Assembly: GCA_964494845.1 (NCBI GenBank)
Contig: CAZBSC010000007.1
Coordinates: forward strand, 1-33,262
DNA from: CAYRSA01 sp964494845
GTDB lineage: Bacteria > Patescibacteriota > Saccharimonadia > Saccharimonadales > JAGQNJ01
DNA length: 33,262 nt
Reading direction: 5' to 3'
Positions 6,813 through 15,164 of the stretch are shown piece after piece; positions within the stretch are counted from its first letter, which is position 1, and each line of letters opens with the position of its first letter. Under the pieces are notes generated by a model. It was not told the DNA's origin and did not search any database. It was given only the letters and a program-made list of their open reading frames with translations. Position numbers and translations under genes: made by a program.

Positions 6813-9313
6813 AAATATCGGTTAATTGGTTGAGGGAATTTACGGATATCAAGTTGCCTATCGATGAACTTGTGAAGAAAATTGGTGCGCAACTGGGCGA
6901 AGTCGAAGAAGTTGTTTCATTGGGCGAACGTTACGAAGGTGTGGTCGTTGCCAAGGTTGTAGAATGCGAAAAACACCCAAATGCAGACAAACTGAACGTT
7001 TGTAAAATCGATGACGGCGGCGTCACAAAAGGCGTAAAACGTGATGGTAGTGGACTAGTGCAGGTGGTCTGTGGCGCATCAAATGTGCGAGCAGGTATAA
7101 GTGTTGCTTGGATTCCACCCGGCGCAATTGTGCCTAGTACTTTTGAGAAAGAGCAATTTAAGCTAGATGTGCGGCCACTACGCGGCGTAGACAGCAACGG
7201 AATGCTCGGTAGCGCAAAAGAGCTACTGATTAGTGATGACCACGACGGGATACTAATTGTTGATAAACCTGCTAAGCCCGGAACGTCTTTCGCCCAGCTG
7301 TATGAATTAGATGACTACATTATCGATATTGAAAACAAGATGTTCACACATCGCCCAGACTGCTTCGGAATATTAGGCGTAGCACGAGAAATCGCAGGCA
7401 TTCAGAACATTAAGTTCACTTCACCGAAGTGGTATCTACATAGTCTGCCAATCAAGGCCAGCAAGTCTGATAAAAAATTGCCACTAACGGTCAAAAACGA
7501 AATTCCTGACCTCGTGCCGCGATTTATGGCCGTACCATTAGCTGACATAAAAGTGACAAAATCACCAATAATTATGCAGTCCTACCTCAGTCGTCTCGGT
7601 ATAAAATCAATCAATAACGTTGTAGATATTACCAACTTTATTATGTTGTTAACCGCACAGCCAACGCACGCCTACGATTATGATAAAGTAGCCACTCAGG
7701 ATAACTCAAAAACATCATCAATAGTAGTTCGATTGCCAAAAAAAGGTGAAAAAATCGCGCTACTGAGTGGAAAAACTATTCAGCCTCATGATAAAGCAAT
7801 AATGATAGCTACAGAAAAACGACCAATTGGAATTGGTGGTGTTATGGGTGGAACAGATACTGAAGTTGATAGCGACACAAAAAATATAATATTGGAATGT
7901 GCTAGTTTCGACATGTATTCAATTAGAAAAACCAGCATGACTCATGGTTTGTTCACGGACGCTGTCACTAGGTTCAATAAAGGACAATCACCGTTGCAGA
8001 ACGACGTGGTGCTGACATACGGCGTCGGGATGTTGCAAAAACTAGCCAATGCCGAGCTGGCGGGCAAAGTAACAGATACAGCCGCGCACAAATCCCAAGG
8101 TTTCTGGAAAGGAATTCATACTAGTAGCGATTTCATAAACGACCGTCTTGGACTAAAACTAACGACTACTGAAATAGCAACATTGTTAAAAAATGTCGAG
8201 ATATCAGTGTCTACAAACGGCAAAAACTTGATAGCTAGCCCGCCATTCTGGCGTACAGATCTAGAAATACCAGAGGATCTCGTTGAAGAAGTTGGACGGC
8301 TTTACGGATACGATCATTTGCCGTTAGTTCTACCTAACAGAGACATAACTCCGGCTGAAAAAGACGACATGCTATCAATAAAAAGCAAGGTCCGAGACGC
8401 GCTGTCACGAGCCGGCGCCAACGAGGTTTTGACTTATAGTTTTGTTCACGGAGACCTATTTGATAAAACAGGCCAGGATAAAAAACAGGCATACCAGATT
8501 AGTAATGCTCTGAGCCCCGAATTGCAGTACTATCGACTAACATTAACGCCCTGTTTGCTAGACAAAGTTCATATGAATATCAGAGCTGGTTATGACGAGT
8601 TTGCATTGTTCGAAATAGGTAAATCACACAATAAAACTCATCTTGAGAAAACCGGCAAGCTACCTAAGGAACTAGAGATGATATCGGCAGTCTATGCATC
8701 AAAAACAAAATCTAAAGGCGAGGGGGCCCCGTTCTATAAGGCCAGAGCATTATTGGATTACCTTGGAAACAGTTTTGGGCTAGGCCTTGAATATAAACCA
8801 GTTGATGGTAAACCCGACTATCCAGTCACCGCGCCTTTCAATTTTGCACGATCAGCGTATGTAATAGATGGAAAAAGCGGGACTTTCCTAGGCATAGTTG
8901 GTGAGTACAAGGCTAGTGTCCGAAAAGCTCTGAAACTACCACCAAACACCGCTGGTTTTGAAATAGGTACAGAGGGAATCCAATCTGCGCGAACCAACCA
9001 GAGCGCATACCAACCACTTTCCAGATTCCCCAGTACGCATCAGGACATCAGTTTTAAAGTCAGTTCGGAAACTAGCTATTCTGAGCTTGCTACAGTTGTA
9101 AGCCAAAAACTCGACCAGGCTGAAAAAGAACACGGCTACAGATGCATTCTCGAGCCAACGGATATCTTCGGTAAAGACAAGACCACAAAACACATTAGTT
9201 TCCGAATCAGCCTGTCACACCCTGACCGTACACTCGTAACTAGCGAGGTCAACAAATTGCTAGACTCGGTTGCGTCGCATGCAAAAGAAAAAGTAAAGGC
9301 TACCAGACTGTGA
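6809..9313 (+). CDS. pheT: Phenylalanine--tRNA ligase beta subunit
   Basis: A full-length 834-aa PheT. It starts with MKISVNWLREF, followed by an OB-fold tRNA-binding domain (about 40-160, with HPNADKLNVCKID and VCGASNVR), the B3/4 editing domain (about 210-400, with TQPTHAYDYDKV and IGIGGVMGG), B5 (about 410-490, with EEVGRLYGYDHLP), the catalytic-like core, and a C-terminal FDX-ACB domain (about 740-834, PLSRFPSTHQDISF). The OB fold carries a short insert near residues 71-82 (GGVTKGVKRDG) that is not typical. The ATG overlaps the upstream hydrolase stop. The 3' end overlaps the ABC exporter GTG start as GTGA. Confidence 0.96.
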   Translation: MKISVNWLREFTDIKLPIDELVKKIGAQLGEVEEVVSLGERYEGVVVAKVVECEKHPNADKLNVCKIDDGGVTKGVKRDGSGLVQVVCGASNVRAGISVAWIPPGAIVPSTFEKEQFKLDVRPLRGVDSNGMLGSAKELLISDDHDGILIVDKPAKPGTSFAQLYELDDYIIDIENKMFTHRPDCFGILGVAREIAGIQNIKFTSPKWYLHSLPIKASKSDKKLPLTVKNEIPDLVPRFMAVPLADIKVTKSPIIMQSYLSRLGIKSINNVVDITNFIMLLTAQPTHAYDYDKVATQDNSKTSSIVVRLPKKGEKIALLSGKTIQPHDKAIMIATEKRPIGIGGVMGGTDTEVDSDTKNIILECASFDMYSIRKTSMTHGLFTDAVTRFNKGQSPLQNDVVLTYGVGMLQKLANAELAGKVTDTAAHKSQGFWKGIHTSSDFINDRLGLKLTTTEIATLLKNVEISVSTNGKNLIASPPFWRTDLEIPEDLVEEVGRLYGYDHLPLVLPNRDITPAEKDDMLSIKSKVRDALSRAGANEVLTYSFVHGDLFDKTGQDKKQAYQISNALSPELQYYRLTLTPCLLDKVHMNIRAGYDEFALFEIGKSHNKTHLEKTGKLPKELEMISAVYASKTKSKGEGAPFYKARALLDYLGNSFGLGLEYKPVDGKPDYPVTAPFNFARSAYVIDGKSGTFLGIVGEYKASVRKALKLPPNTAGFEIGTEGIQSARTNQSAYQPLSRFPSTHQDISFKVSSETSYSELATVVSQKLDQAEKEHGYRCILEPTDIFGKDKTTKHISFRISLSHPDRTLVTSEVNKLLDSVASHAKEKVKATRL

Positions 9314-11079
9314 AACATATCTGGAGAATAATTAAGTTTACCCGCCAGTTGTGGCCTTACTACATCACGGTCAGTTTCATTTCTATCCTTGTTGCACTTA
9401 CGGGCCTACTGATACCAATGCTCAGTGGGCGAGCCATCGACACCATAAAAGTCGGCGCTAGCGGTAATGTGCGCTACGTTGTAATGCTGGCTACCGGTAT
9501 TTTCCTATTAGATGTTGCGTCTACCTTTCTCAGTAACATTGGCGGATATTTTGGCGACAGAATGGGCGTAAAGCTACAGCGGCTACTGAGTCAACGTTAT
9601 TATCAACATTTGCTAAGCCTTCCACAGAACTACTTCGACACGGAACTATCCGGAAAGATTATTAACCGCCTCAACCGTTCTATCGCCCAAGTCAGCAACT
9701 TTATGCAGATGTGGAGCAATAACTTTTTGCAGTTTGTTTTTAGTACTGTTTTCGCCCTGATAATCATCGCTTATTACAGCGTTCCTATAGCTCTGTTGTT
9801 GTTTGCCCTTTATCCGATTTATGTTCTGATGACGATCAAGACCAGTGGTAAGTGGATGAAATACCAGGCAAAAATCAATAAAAACCTTGATATTGCTACG
9901 GGGCGTTTTGCCGAATCCATAGGACAGATAAAAGTAGTCAAAAGCTTTATCCAGGAAAAACACGAACTCAGCTTTTTCCGTCGTCATTATGACAAGACAG
10001 TTAACATCGCAAAGTCCCAGTCAAAACTATGGCATAAAAGAGACATCCAGCGCCGAGTAATCTTAAATGTTATTTTTTACGCTGTATATTTGCTCATCTT
10101 CGTCCAAGCCGTTAATGGGCATTTTAGCCCCGGTCAGGCTGTTGCGTTGATTTTGTACGCCATGCAGATTCGTATTCCAATATTCACCATCAGTTTCTTG
10201 GTAGAAAACACCCAAAAAGCGATATCTGATAGCAAAGATTATTTCGAAATAATGAACCTCGAGCCAGAGATTTCAGATGTTGAAGGCGCCAAAAAGCTGG
10301 CTGTGAAAAAAGGAAAAATCACTTTCGAAAAAGTAGAGTTTGGATACAGTGACCATCCTGTAATAAAAGGCATTAGTCTCGATATCTTGCCGGATACAAA
10401 AGTAGCTCTAGTGGGGGAGAGCGGAGAAGGGAAGACAACGATAACCAATCTGTTGATGCGACTGTACGAGCCCCAAAAAGGCGCAATTCTAATAGACGAT
10501 CAAAACATAAATAAAGTGACCCAAAAAAGCTTGCGTGATAACATCGGCGTGGTTTTTCAGGACCCAGCCCTGTTTAGTGGAACAATAAGCGAGAATATTG
10601 CATATTCCAATCCAAGCGCTAAAGAGTCTGATGTCATTGCGGCAGCAAAAGCAGCCAATGCGCACGAATTTATCAAAAAGTTCGACAACGGCTACCAAGC
10701 AGAGATCGGCGAGCGCGGGCTAAAACTATCCGGGGGGCAAAAACAACGCATAGCCATTGCCAGGGCATTACTAAAGAACGCTCCAATTTTGATCCTAGAC
10801 GAGGCAACAAGTAGCTTGGACAGTAAGAGTGAAGCTATGGTCCAAGAGGCCTTGCAGCGGCTAATGAAAGGCCGTACGACCCTAATCATTGCCCACAGAT
10901 TGAGCACGATTCAGCATGTAGACCAAATAATCACTTTGGCTAATGGCCAAGTTGACGAGGTTGGTTCGCCCGATCAGCTTGCAAAAACAGGCGGTATTTA
11001 CGCGCAATTGCTAAAACTACAACAGGGCAAAACCGACACCAGCAAGAAAAAACTACAAGAGTTTGAAATAAAAGCCTAA
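9310..11079 (+). CDS. ABC exporter, fused membrane and ATPase domains
   Basis: A 589-aa half-transporter with an exporter-type membrane domain of six predicted helices (about 15-310) and a C-terminal nucleotide-binding domain. ATPase motifs are Walker A GESGEGKTT (369-377), Q-loop VVFQDP, signature LSGGQ (473-477), Walker B ILILDEA with the catalytic glutamate, D-loop SSLD and H-loop IIAHR, so it should be able to work as a homodimer. The substrate could be lipid, peptide or drug. It starts with GTG overlapping the pheT stop (GTGA), so it is the last gene of the pheS operon. The C-terminal tail is lysine-rich. Confidence 0.93.
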   Translation: MKHIWRIIKFTRQLWPYYITVSFISILVALTGLLIPMLSGRAIDTIKVGASGNVRYVVMLATGIFLLDVASTFLSNIGGYFGDRMGVKLQRLLSQRYYQHLLSLPQNYFDTELSGKIINRLNRSIAQVSNFMQMWSNNFLQFVFSTVFALIIIAYYSVPIALLLFALYPIYVLMTIKTSGKWMKYQAKINKNLDIATGRFAESIGQIKVVKSFIQEKHELSFFRRHYDKTVNIAKSQSKLWHKRDIQRRVILNVIFYAVYLLIFVQAVNGHFSPGQAVALILYAMQIRIPIFTISFLVENTQKAISDSKDYFEIMNLEPEISDVEGAKKLAVKKGKITFEKVEFGYSDHPVIKGISLDILPDTKVALVGESGEGKTTITNLLMRLYEPQKGAILIDDQNINKVTQKSLRDNIGVVFQDPALFSGTISENIAYSNPSAKESDVIAAAKAANAHEFIKKFDNGYQAEIGERGLKLSGGQKQRIAIARALLKNAPILILDEATSSLDSKSEAMVQEALQRLMKGRTTLIIAHRLSTIQHVDQIITLANGQVDEVGSPDQLAKTGGIYAQLLKLQQGKTDTSKKKLQEFEIKA

Positions 11080-11092
11080 TTTTCAATCATTC

Positions 11093-11121
11093 TTTGCTAA
11101 AAATACTCTTGTCGTTATACT
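11093..11121 (+). promoter_or_regulatory. Probable promoter of the FKBP gene
   Basis: TTTGCT (11093-11098) and TATACT (11116-11121) are spaced by 17 bases. The -10 is good and the -35 poor. A GGGAGA ribosome binding site follows near 11135. Confidence 0.45.
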
Positions 11122-11145
11122 AATACATACTAAATGGGAGAATGA

Positions 11146-11664
11146 ATGGCTACAAAGAAAATACATAGAGCGTTTGCCTTGAGCGCAGCAATCTTATTTT
11201 TACTAACTAGCGTTGGGTTTACCGGCGCCGTAATATGGCAAATGTCACAGGAGAACAAAAAAGTGGACGAAACTCAAAAAGCAGACGCATCAAAATTAAA
11301 GGGTACGCAATTGCAGGGATACGAGCCAGTATCAAACGTATCAAAACTAGAATCAACAGATTTAGTGGTTGGTAACGGCGAGGTTGTCAAACCAGGTGCG
11401 ACCATAACAGCACACTATACTGGTGCAGTGGCCACGACAGGGAAAATTTTTGAGAGTTCGCTAGACTCTGGTAGCCCAGCAACATTTGGTCTAGACCAAG
11501 TTATAAAGGGGTGGACACAGGGCGTTCCGGGGATGAAAGTCGGTGGGAAAAGGCGATTAGTAATACCCGCAGAACTCGCTTACGGCGCGCAGTCTCCATC
11601 AGCTGATATTCCAGCCAATTCTCCATTAGTTTTTGATATAGATCTCGTAGCTATAAATAAATAG
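11146..11664 (+). CDS. Membrane-anchored FKBP-type peptidyl-prolyl isomerase
   Basis: A 172-aa protein with a short basic N-terminus, a hydrophobic anchor at about 9-32, a charged linker (33-65) and one FKBP domain (about 68-172). The domain shows VVKPGATITAHYTGAV, GKIFESSLDSGSPATFGLDQVIKGWTQGVPGMKVGGKRRLVIPAELAYG and the closing LVFDIDLVAI, all standard for FKBP. It probably folds proteins outside the membrane. There is no lipobox cysteine. The start is the ATG at 11146; GGGAGA lies about 8-13 bases upstream. It has its own promoter after the ABC gene. Confidence 0.92.
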   Translation: MATKKIHRAFALSAAILFLLTSVGFTGAVIWQMSQENKKVDETQKADASKLKGTQLQGYEPVSNVSKLESTDLVVGNGEVVKPGATITAHYTGAVATTGKIFESSLDSGSPATFGLDQVIKGWTQGVPGMKVGGKRRLVIPAELAYGAQSPSADIPANSPLVFDIDLVAINK

Positions 11665-11718
11665 CCAACTAATTTGCCCGAATCTTCAGAGGTAAAAAGT
11701 TGAAAAAGTGGTAACAAA

Positions 11719-11745
11719 TGGGGTGTAAAACACAACATGTGGGGT
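11719..11745 (+). repeat. Direct repeat TGGGGT, possible activator or repressor site
   Basis: TGGGGT occurs at 11719-11724 and again at 11740-11745, 21 bases apart (two helical turns). The second copy ends 2 bases before the -35 box of the glutaredoxin promoter. A GTGT-AAA-ACAC inverted repeat lies between them. This arrangement is typical of a dimeric regulator bound next to RNA polymerase, but the protein is unknown. Confidence 0.35.
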
Positions 11746-11747
11746 AG

Positions 11748-11776
11748 TTGACATAAGCATGAACGCTATATACAAT
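11748..11776 (+). promoter_or_regulatory. Strong promoter of glutaredoxin
   Basis: TTGACA (11748-11753), a 17-base spacer and TACAAT (11771-11776) make the closest match to the sigma-70 consensus in this window. Transcription would start near 11783, giving a leader of about 120 nt before the glutaredoxin ATG. Confidence 0.75.
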
Positions 11777-11817
11777 AGACCTTGTAAGTAAAAAAGAACG
11801 TTAAATAAACAAAAAAA

Positions 11818-11898
11818 CAGCAAATTTGAGAGTGTAGCTAAGAGCCTCTGGGAGGGGGACTTGGCTCTAAAAGCCCCCAAAATTGCCTTAATAAGGAG
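11818..11898 (+). ncRNA. Structured 5' leader with possible pseudoknot upstream of glutaredoxin
   Basis: AGAGCC (11841-11846) pairs with GGCTCT (11863-11868). GGGGG in its loop (11854-11858) can pair with CCCCC (11874-11878) downstream, which is an H-type pseudoknot. An outer stem, GCAA-(A)-TTT (11820-11827) with AAATTGC (11880-11886), can enclose it. CCTT (11886-11889) can instead pair with AAGG of the ribosome binding site AAGGAG (11893-11898), sharing C11886 with the outer stem. This looks like a cis-regulatory RNA. I do not recognise it as a named riboswitch class, and the folding is by eye only. Confidence 0.45.
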
Positions 11899-11903
11899 AC
11901 TAT

Positions 11904-12152
11904 ATGCCGAAAGACATCACAATATATACAACTAACACCTGCGCCTACTGCGTAATGGTAAAAAAGTGGTTAAAGGCAAAAGGTCACACATATTCTGAGG
12001 TAAATCTAGACGAAAATCCTTCCAGGCAACGAGAAGCGTTAGAGATGAGCGGCGCAATGACTGTGCCAGTTACTGTTGTTACTAAACAAGACGACAGCCG
12101 AGAAGTGGTTGTGGGCTATAATCTAGCAAAACTAGCCCCAGCCCTAGGTTAA
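11904..12152 (+). CDS. Glutaredoxin / NrdH-like thiol redox protein
   Basis: An 82-aa thioredoxin-fold protein with the redox pair CAYC (13-16), the cis-proline motif TVPVTVV (53-59) and the C-terminal VVVGYN segment seen in glutaredoxins of the mycoredoxin/NrdH type. It would reduce disulfides. With thioredoxin reductase two genes on, it may be reduced by that enzyme instead of glutathione (inference). A good AAGGAG site lies 6 bases before ATG. It has the strongest promoter in the window and a long structured leader. Confidence 0.9.
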   Translation: MPKDITIYTTNTCAYCVMVKKWLKAKGHTYSEVNLDENPSRQREALEMSGAMTVPVTVVTKQDDSREVVVGYNLAKLAPALG

Positions 12153-12193
12153 AAATCCCAAAACTCAAATAGCAAAAAACAAATAATTTAAAA

Positions 12194-12523
12194 ATGCCAA
12201 ATATAAAACAATACGACCTTGAAGAGCGGACATTTAAGTTTGCACAAAAATGCCGAGTGTTCATTAGACAGCTTACTAGTTCAATTAGTAGCAGGGAAGA
12301 CGCGAAACAACTTGCTCGTTCGTCAGGATCAATAGCTGCTAACTATATTGAGGCTAATGTGTCGTTGAGCAAAAAAGATTTTGTAATGCGCATGAAAATA
12401 TCACGTAAAGAAGCAAAAGAAACTATTCTTTGGCTTCGGTTACTTAAAGCACCAGATGAATTAATTAACGAGGCTACGGAGTTAAAGAAAATACTCAGTG
12501 CGATAATAGTTAAATCGGGGTAG
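12194..12523 (+). CDS. Four-helix bundle protein (S23/IVP family)
   Basis: A 109-aa helical protein of the four-helix-bundle family that includes proteins encoded by intervening sequences of some 23S rRNA genes. Typical motifs are YDLEERTFKFAQKCRVFIRQL, the central ARSSGSIAANYIEANVSLSKKDFVMRMKISRKEAKETILWLRLL, and a final amphipathic helix. The function of these proteins is not established. No rRNA is nearby, so this is a free-standing copy. It has no evident Shine-Dalgarno site and lies 41 bases after glutaredoxin. It could be co-transcribed with it. Confidence 0.9.
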   Translation: MPNIKQYDLEERTFKFAQKCRVFIRQLTSSISSREDAKQLARSSGSIAANYIEANVSLSKKDFVMRMKISRKEAKETILWLRLLKAPDELINEATELKKILSAIIVKSG

Positions 12524-12602
12524 AATAGTTTAGAGCATTGATAACTGTTACTTATTTGTAATTTGGGGATTGCGATTTGGTTTTTAGGAGGAACAACTGA
12601 GT

Positions 12603-13529
12603 ATGGCGGAAGATAAGAAAATTCACGATTTGGTAATTGTTGGGGCTGGACCAGCCGCCCTGGCTGCGGCTATTTACACTACACGAGAAGACCTAGACAC
12701 GGTTTTGTACGAAAAAGGTGTCCCTGGTGGACTAGCTGCAATTACAGATTGGGTTGATAATTACCCAGGCTTTTCAAAAGGTATTTCTGGTCTTGATCTA
12801 GCAGAAGAGCTTCGTAAGCAAGCCGAGCGCTTCGGCGCTGATATACAACTCGGCGAAGTGCTGTCTGTAAAAGATGCGGGAGATCACCGCGTCCTAGAGA
12901 CTACAGACGGGCCCGTGCAGGCAAAGGCGGTACTAATCGCTACAGGGACAGACTACAAGAAAATAGGTGTTCCTGGGGAGGCAGAATACTTCGCCCGCGG
13001 GGTACACTACTGCGCCACCTGTGACGGCGCGTTCTATCGTGACAAAAAGTTAGTTGTCGTTGGTGGCGGAAACTCTGCAGTACAAGAAGCGTTGTTTTTG
13101 ACCAAATTCGCCAGCCATATTGATTTATTAGTCCGCAGTACGCTGAAAGCATCAGATGTATTACTGCAAGAGCTTAAAAAGAACGATAAAATTACTGTTC
13201 ATGAAGGAACAACTACTGATGAAATCGTGGCTAAAGACAATGTTGTCGTAAGCGTTACGGGCACAAAAGATGGTAAAAAAGTATCATTCGAGATCGATGG
13301 GGTGTTTGTTTTTGTAGGGCTAAAGCCAAACACGGCATTTTTGAAAGACACAGAAGTAAGACTAGATGAAATAGGGTTTGTTATTGCCGAGCAAGGATTA
13401 AAAACCAGTATGAATGGTGTTTTTGCCGCCGGAGACGTCCGCAGCGGCGCGACTATGCAGATTGCCAGCGCCGTTGGCGAAGGCGCGACCGCAGCGCTCC
13501 GTATCCGAGAATTCCTAGAGACTAAGTAA
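12603..13529 (+). CDS. trxB: Thioredoxin reductase
   Basis: A 308-aa flavoprotein that passes electrons from NADPH to thioredoxin or glutaredoxin-like partners. The FAD motif GAGPAA is at 14-19, the redox pair CATCDGAFY at 137-145, the NADPH Rossmann motif GGGNSA at 154-159, and the closing FAD motif GVFAAGDVRSG near 268-278. Length and order are standard for the low-molecular-weight type. AGGAGG sits about 11 bases before ATG. A TAGAAT hexamer at 12521-12526 could be its -10 box. The gene converges on the GDPD gene with 8 bases between stops. Confidence 0.96.
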   Translation: MAEDKKIHDLVIVGAGPAALAAAIYTTREDLDTVLYEKGVPGGLAAITDWVDNYPGFSKGISGLDLAEELRKQAERFGADIQLGEVLSVKDAGDHRVLETTDGPVQAKAVLIATGTDYKKIGVPGEAEYFARGVHYCATCDGAFYRDKKLVVVGGGNSAVQEALFLTKFASHIDLLVRSTLKASDVLLQELKKNDKITVHEGTTTDEIVAKDNVVVSVTGTKDGKKVSFEIDGVFVFVGLKPNTAFLKDTEVRLDEIGFVIAEQGLKTSMNGVFAAGDVRSGATMQIASAVGEGATAALRIREFLETK

Positions 13530-13537
13530 AGCTAAGG

Positions 13538-14209
13538 CTATGAGGTCTTTTTGAAGATTTTTTTCATTAACTCTGGATGGTTAGAACAGATATAAACGTC
13601 CTTATAAAGTCGAGCATAAATTGTTGCTATCCAGGGTTTATCGACAGTCCAAATATAAATGTGTAGTTTTTTTCTTTTCGCCAAGTGATAAGTGATTGGG
13701 TTCAATAGACTATAACTGAGGCCGATTCCGTTAGCCTTCATCCCGCTGGCAAAATTGATTATTTCAAAGGGGCTGTGACGTTCTAGTACGTAACAAAAAA
13801 CTTTTGGATCTGTTTTTTTCAGGTCGCGGAGTACGCTGTGATTGAACGAAGCAACCCTGATATCTAGTTTGGGATACTTTTTGATCTCAGCGAGAACTTT
13901 GCTTGGTTCAATGTAGTGTTTTAGCTCGACTATTACTCCCTCTGTTTTGCACTCTTTTAGGGCCGCTTCTAGCGTGGGTAACTCTGGTGCTATTTTGTGA
14001 AGTTCGGCCAGGCTACTGTCTGTGACCTTTTTATCGACTCCAAAAGTGCGTTTCAAACTGTCGTCATGACTAAGAACCAGAATGCCGTCTTTTGTCTGAT
14101 GAACGTCTATCTCGATATACGATGCTTGAGATTTAACACCTTGCTTGATGCTTTCAATAGTATTTTCTAGTGCCAGTCCTGCGGCGCCTCTGTGCCCAAT
14201 AATTTTCAT
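13538..14209 (-). CDS. Glycerophosphodiester phosphodiesterase
   Basis: A 223-aa TIM-barrel enzyme of the GDPD family that cleaves glycerophosphodiesters to glycerol 3-phosphate and an alcohol. Active-site motifs are complete: GHRGAAGLALENT (5-17, H6 and R7), YIEIDVHQTKDG (31-42, E33 and D35), LSHDDSLKRT (H48), and later EL(K)H and IYIWTVDKPW. No signal peptide is visible, so it is probably cytoplasmic and could recycle phospholipid head groups, fitting a lipid-scavenging lifestyle (inference). No ribosome binding site is clear before the ATG. Confidence 0.92.
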   Translation of the reverse strand: MKIIGHRGAAGLALENTIESIKQGVKSQASYIEIDVHQTKDGILVLSHDDSLKRTFGVDKKVTDSSLAELHKIAPELPTLEAALKECKTEGVIVELKHYIEPSKVLAEIKKYPKLDIRVASFNHSVLRDLKKTDPKVFCYVLERHSPFEIINFASGMKANGIGLSYSLLNPITYHLAKRKKLHIYIWTVDKPWIATIYARLYKDVYICSNHPELMKKIFKKTS

Positions 14210-14288
14210 GTTACTAGACCACTACAAGAAGTTTGGGTGTTTAGCGCTAACCAACAGATGAGACCCGAGTTATTTCTTATTGATTTCA

Positions 14289-14319
14289 TGATACAATTAC
14301 TCCTAGTTTACACTATAAA
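14289..14319 (+). promoter_or_regulatory. Possible promoter(s) of inorganic pyrophosphatase
   Basis: An extended -10 box TGATACAAT (14289-14297) and a second A/T-rich hexamer TATAAA (14314-14319) lie upstream of the AAGGAG site. Which is used cannot be decided by reading. Neither has a good -35 box. Confidence 0.35.
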
Positions 14320-14340
14320 ATGTACTAAAAGGAGCAAAGA

Positions 14341-14874
14341 ATGGCTGATTACAATAAGATTTTAGACGCTGGCGACGTAGATAGCGGCATTATTAACGTT
14401 GTTAATGAAATTGGAAAAGGCTCAAAGCTAAAAGTTGAATACAATCGTAAGCTGGCGATTTTTCAATTAGATCGTGTAGAGCCCGGTATTTTCGCAAAAC
14501 CTTGCAATTACGGCTTTATTCCACAAACGCTAGATGAGGATGGCGATGAATTAGATGTTTTGCTAATTTGTGATGAAGCTGTTGCTACAGGCGTTTACCT
14601 AGAGGCACGTGTTGTTGGAATAATGAATTTTGAGGATGACGGCGATATGGATCACAAAGTTGTTGTTGTCCCAGCAGATGACCGAGATACTGGCGATTCG
14701 ATTAAAACCATAGATGACCTAAGCCCCCAGTACATAAAACAGATAGAACACCACTTTAATCACTACAAAGATCTAAAAAAACCTGGTAGCACAAAAGTAC
14801 TGGGTTGGGGCGATGCCAATGAGGCAAAAAGTACAATCAAAGAGTGTATAGAACGTTGGAAAAACCAAGCCTAG
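14341..14874 (+). CDS. ppa: Inorganic pyrophosphatase, family I
   Basis: A 177-aa soluble enzyme that hydrolyses pyrophosphate and pulls biosynthetic reactions forward. Family I residues are present: GSKLKVEYNRK (27-37), CNYGFIPQT (55-63), the metal motif DEDGDELDVL (65-74) and DDGDMDHKVVVVP. Length is typical of bacterial hexameric enzymes. AAGGAG lies 5 to 10 bases upstream of the ATG. The downstream small gene begins only 13 bases after its stop. Confidence 0.96.
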   Translation: MADYNKILDAGDVDSGIINVVNEIGKGSKLKVEYNRKLAIFQLDRVEPGIFAKPCNYGFIPQTLDEDGDELDVLLICDEAVATGVYLEARVVGIMNFEDDGDMDHKVVVVPADDRDTGDSIKTIDDLSPQYIKQIEHHFNHYKDLKKPGSTKVLGWGDANEAKSTIKECIERWKNQA

Positions 14875-14887
14875 GGGGGTGCCTAAA

Positions 14888-15157
14888 ATGTTAGTGGCCG
14901 GTGAGCGGATAGTTGCTGACGAAGATTGGTTCGATGGCCCATATATTAAGGCTAGCGGTATGAAAGCCATTTCTGCCGCCGCACGCGTAGCTGTTATGGT
15001 TGCAAATGGTTGCCAACCCGTAGAAGAGGCAGACGTTAATGCTCTAATAGAAGTGGACAGTTTTATTAGGGCGAATCAAATGAGTGCAGAGGCCATGTTT
15101 GGTACCCCAGGTAGTCATCACCTAGATTTATTATTTGCAGGTATGACGGAAATCTAA
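14888..15157 (+). CDS. Small protein of unknown function
   Basis: An 89-aa soluble protein that I do not recognise. I chose the ATG at 14888 because a G-rich stretch (14875-14881) sits 7 bases upstream as a likely ribosome binding site; a GTG at 14879 in the same frame would overlap it. The sequence has an N-terminal MLVAGERIVADEDWFDG, an alanine-rich helix ISAAARVAVMVANG, and a conserved-looking end with FGTPGSHHLDLL. There are no membrane segments or cysteine pairs. It probably shares the pyrophosphatase transcript. Confidence 0.6.
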   Translation: MLVAGERIVADEDWFDGPYIKASGMKAISAAARVAVMVANGCQPVEEADVNALIEVDSFIRANQMSAEAMFGTPGSHHLDLLFAGMTEI

Positions 15158-15164
15158 AAAATAT

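Noticed and set aside
13518..13555. Terminator between trxB and the GDPD gene
   Set aside because: Only a weak 4-5 bp stem with a 20-base loop precedes a T5 run, and it lies inside the GDPD coding region.
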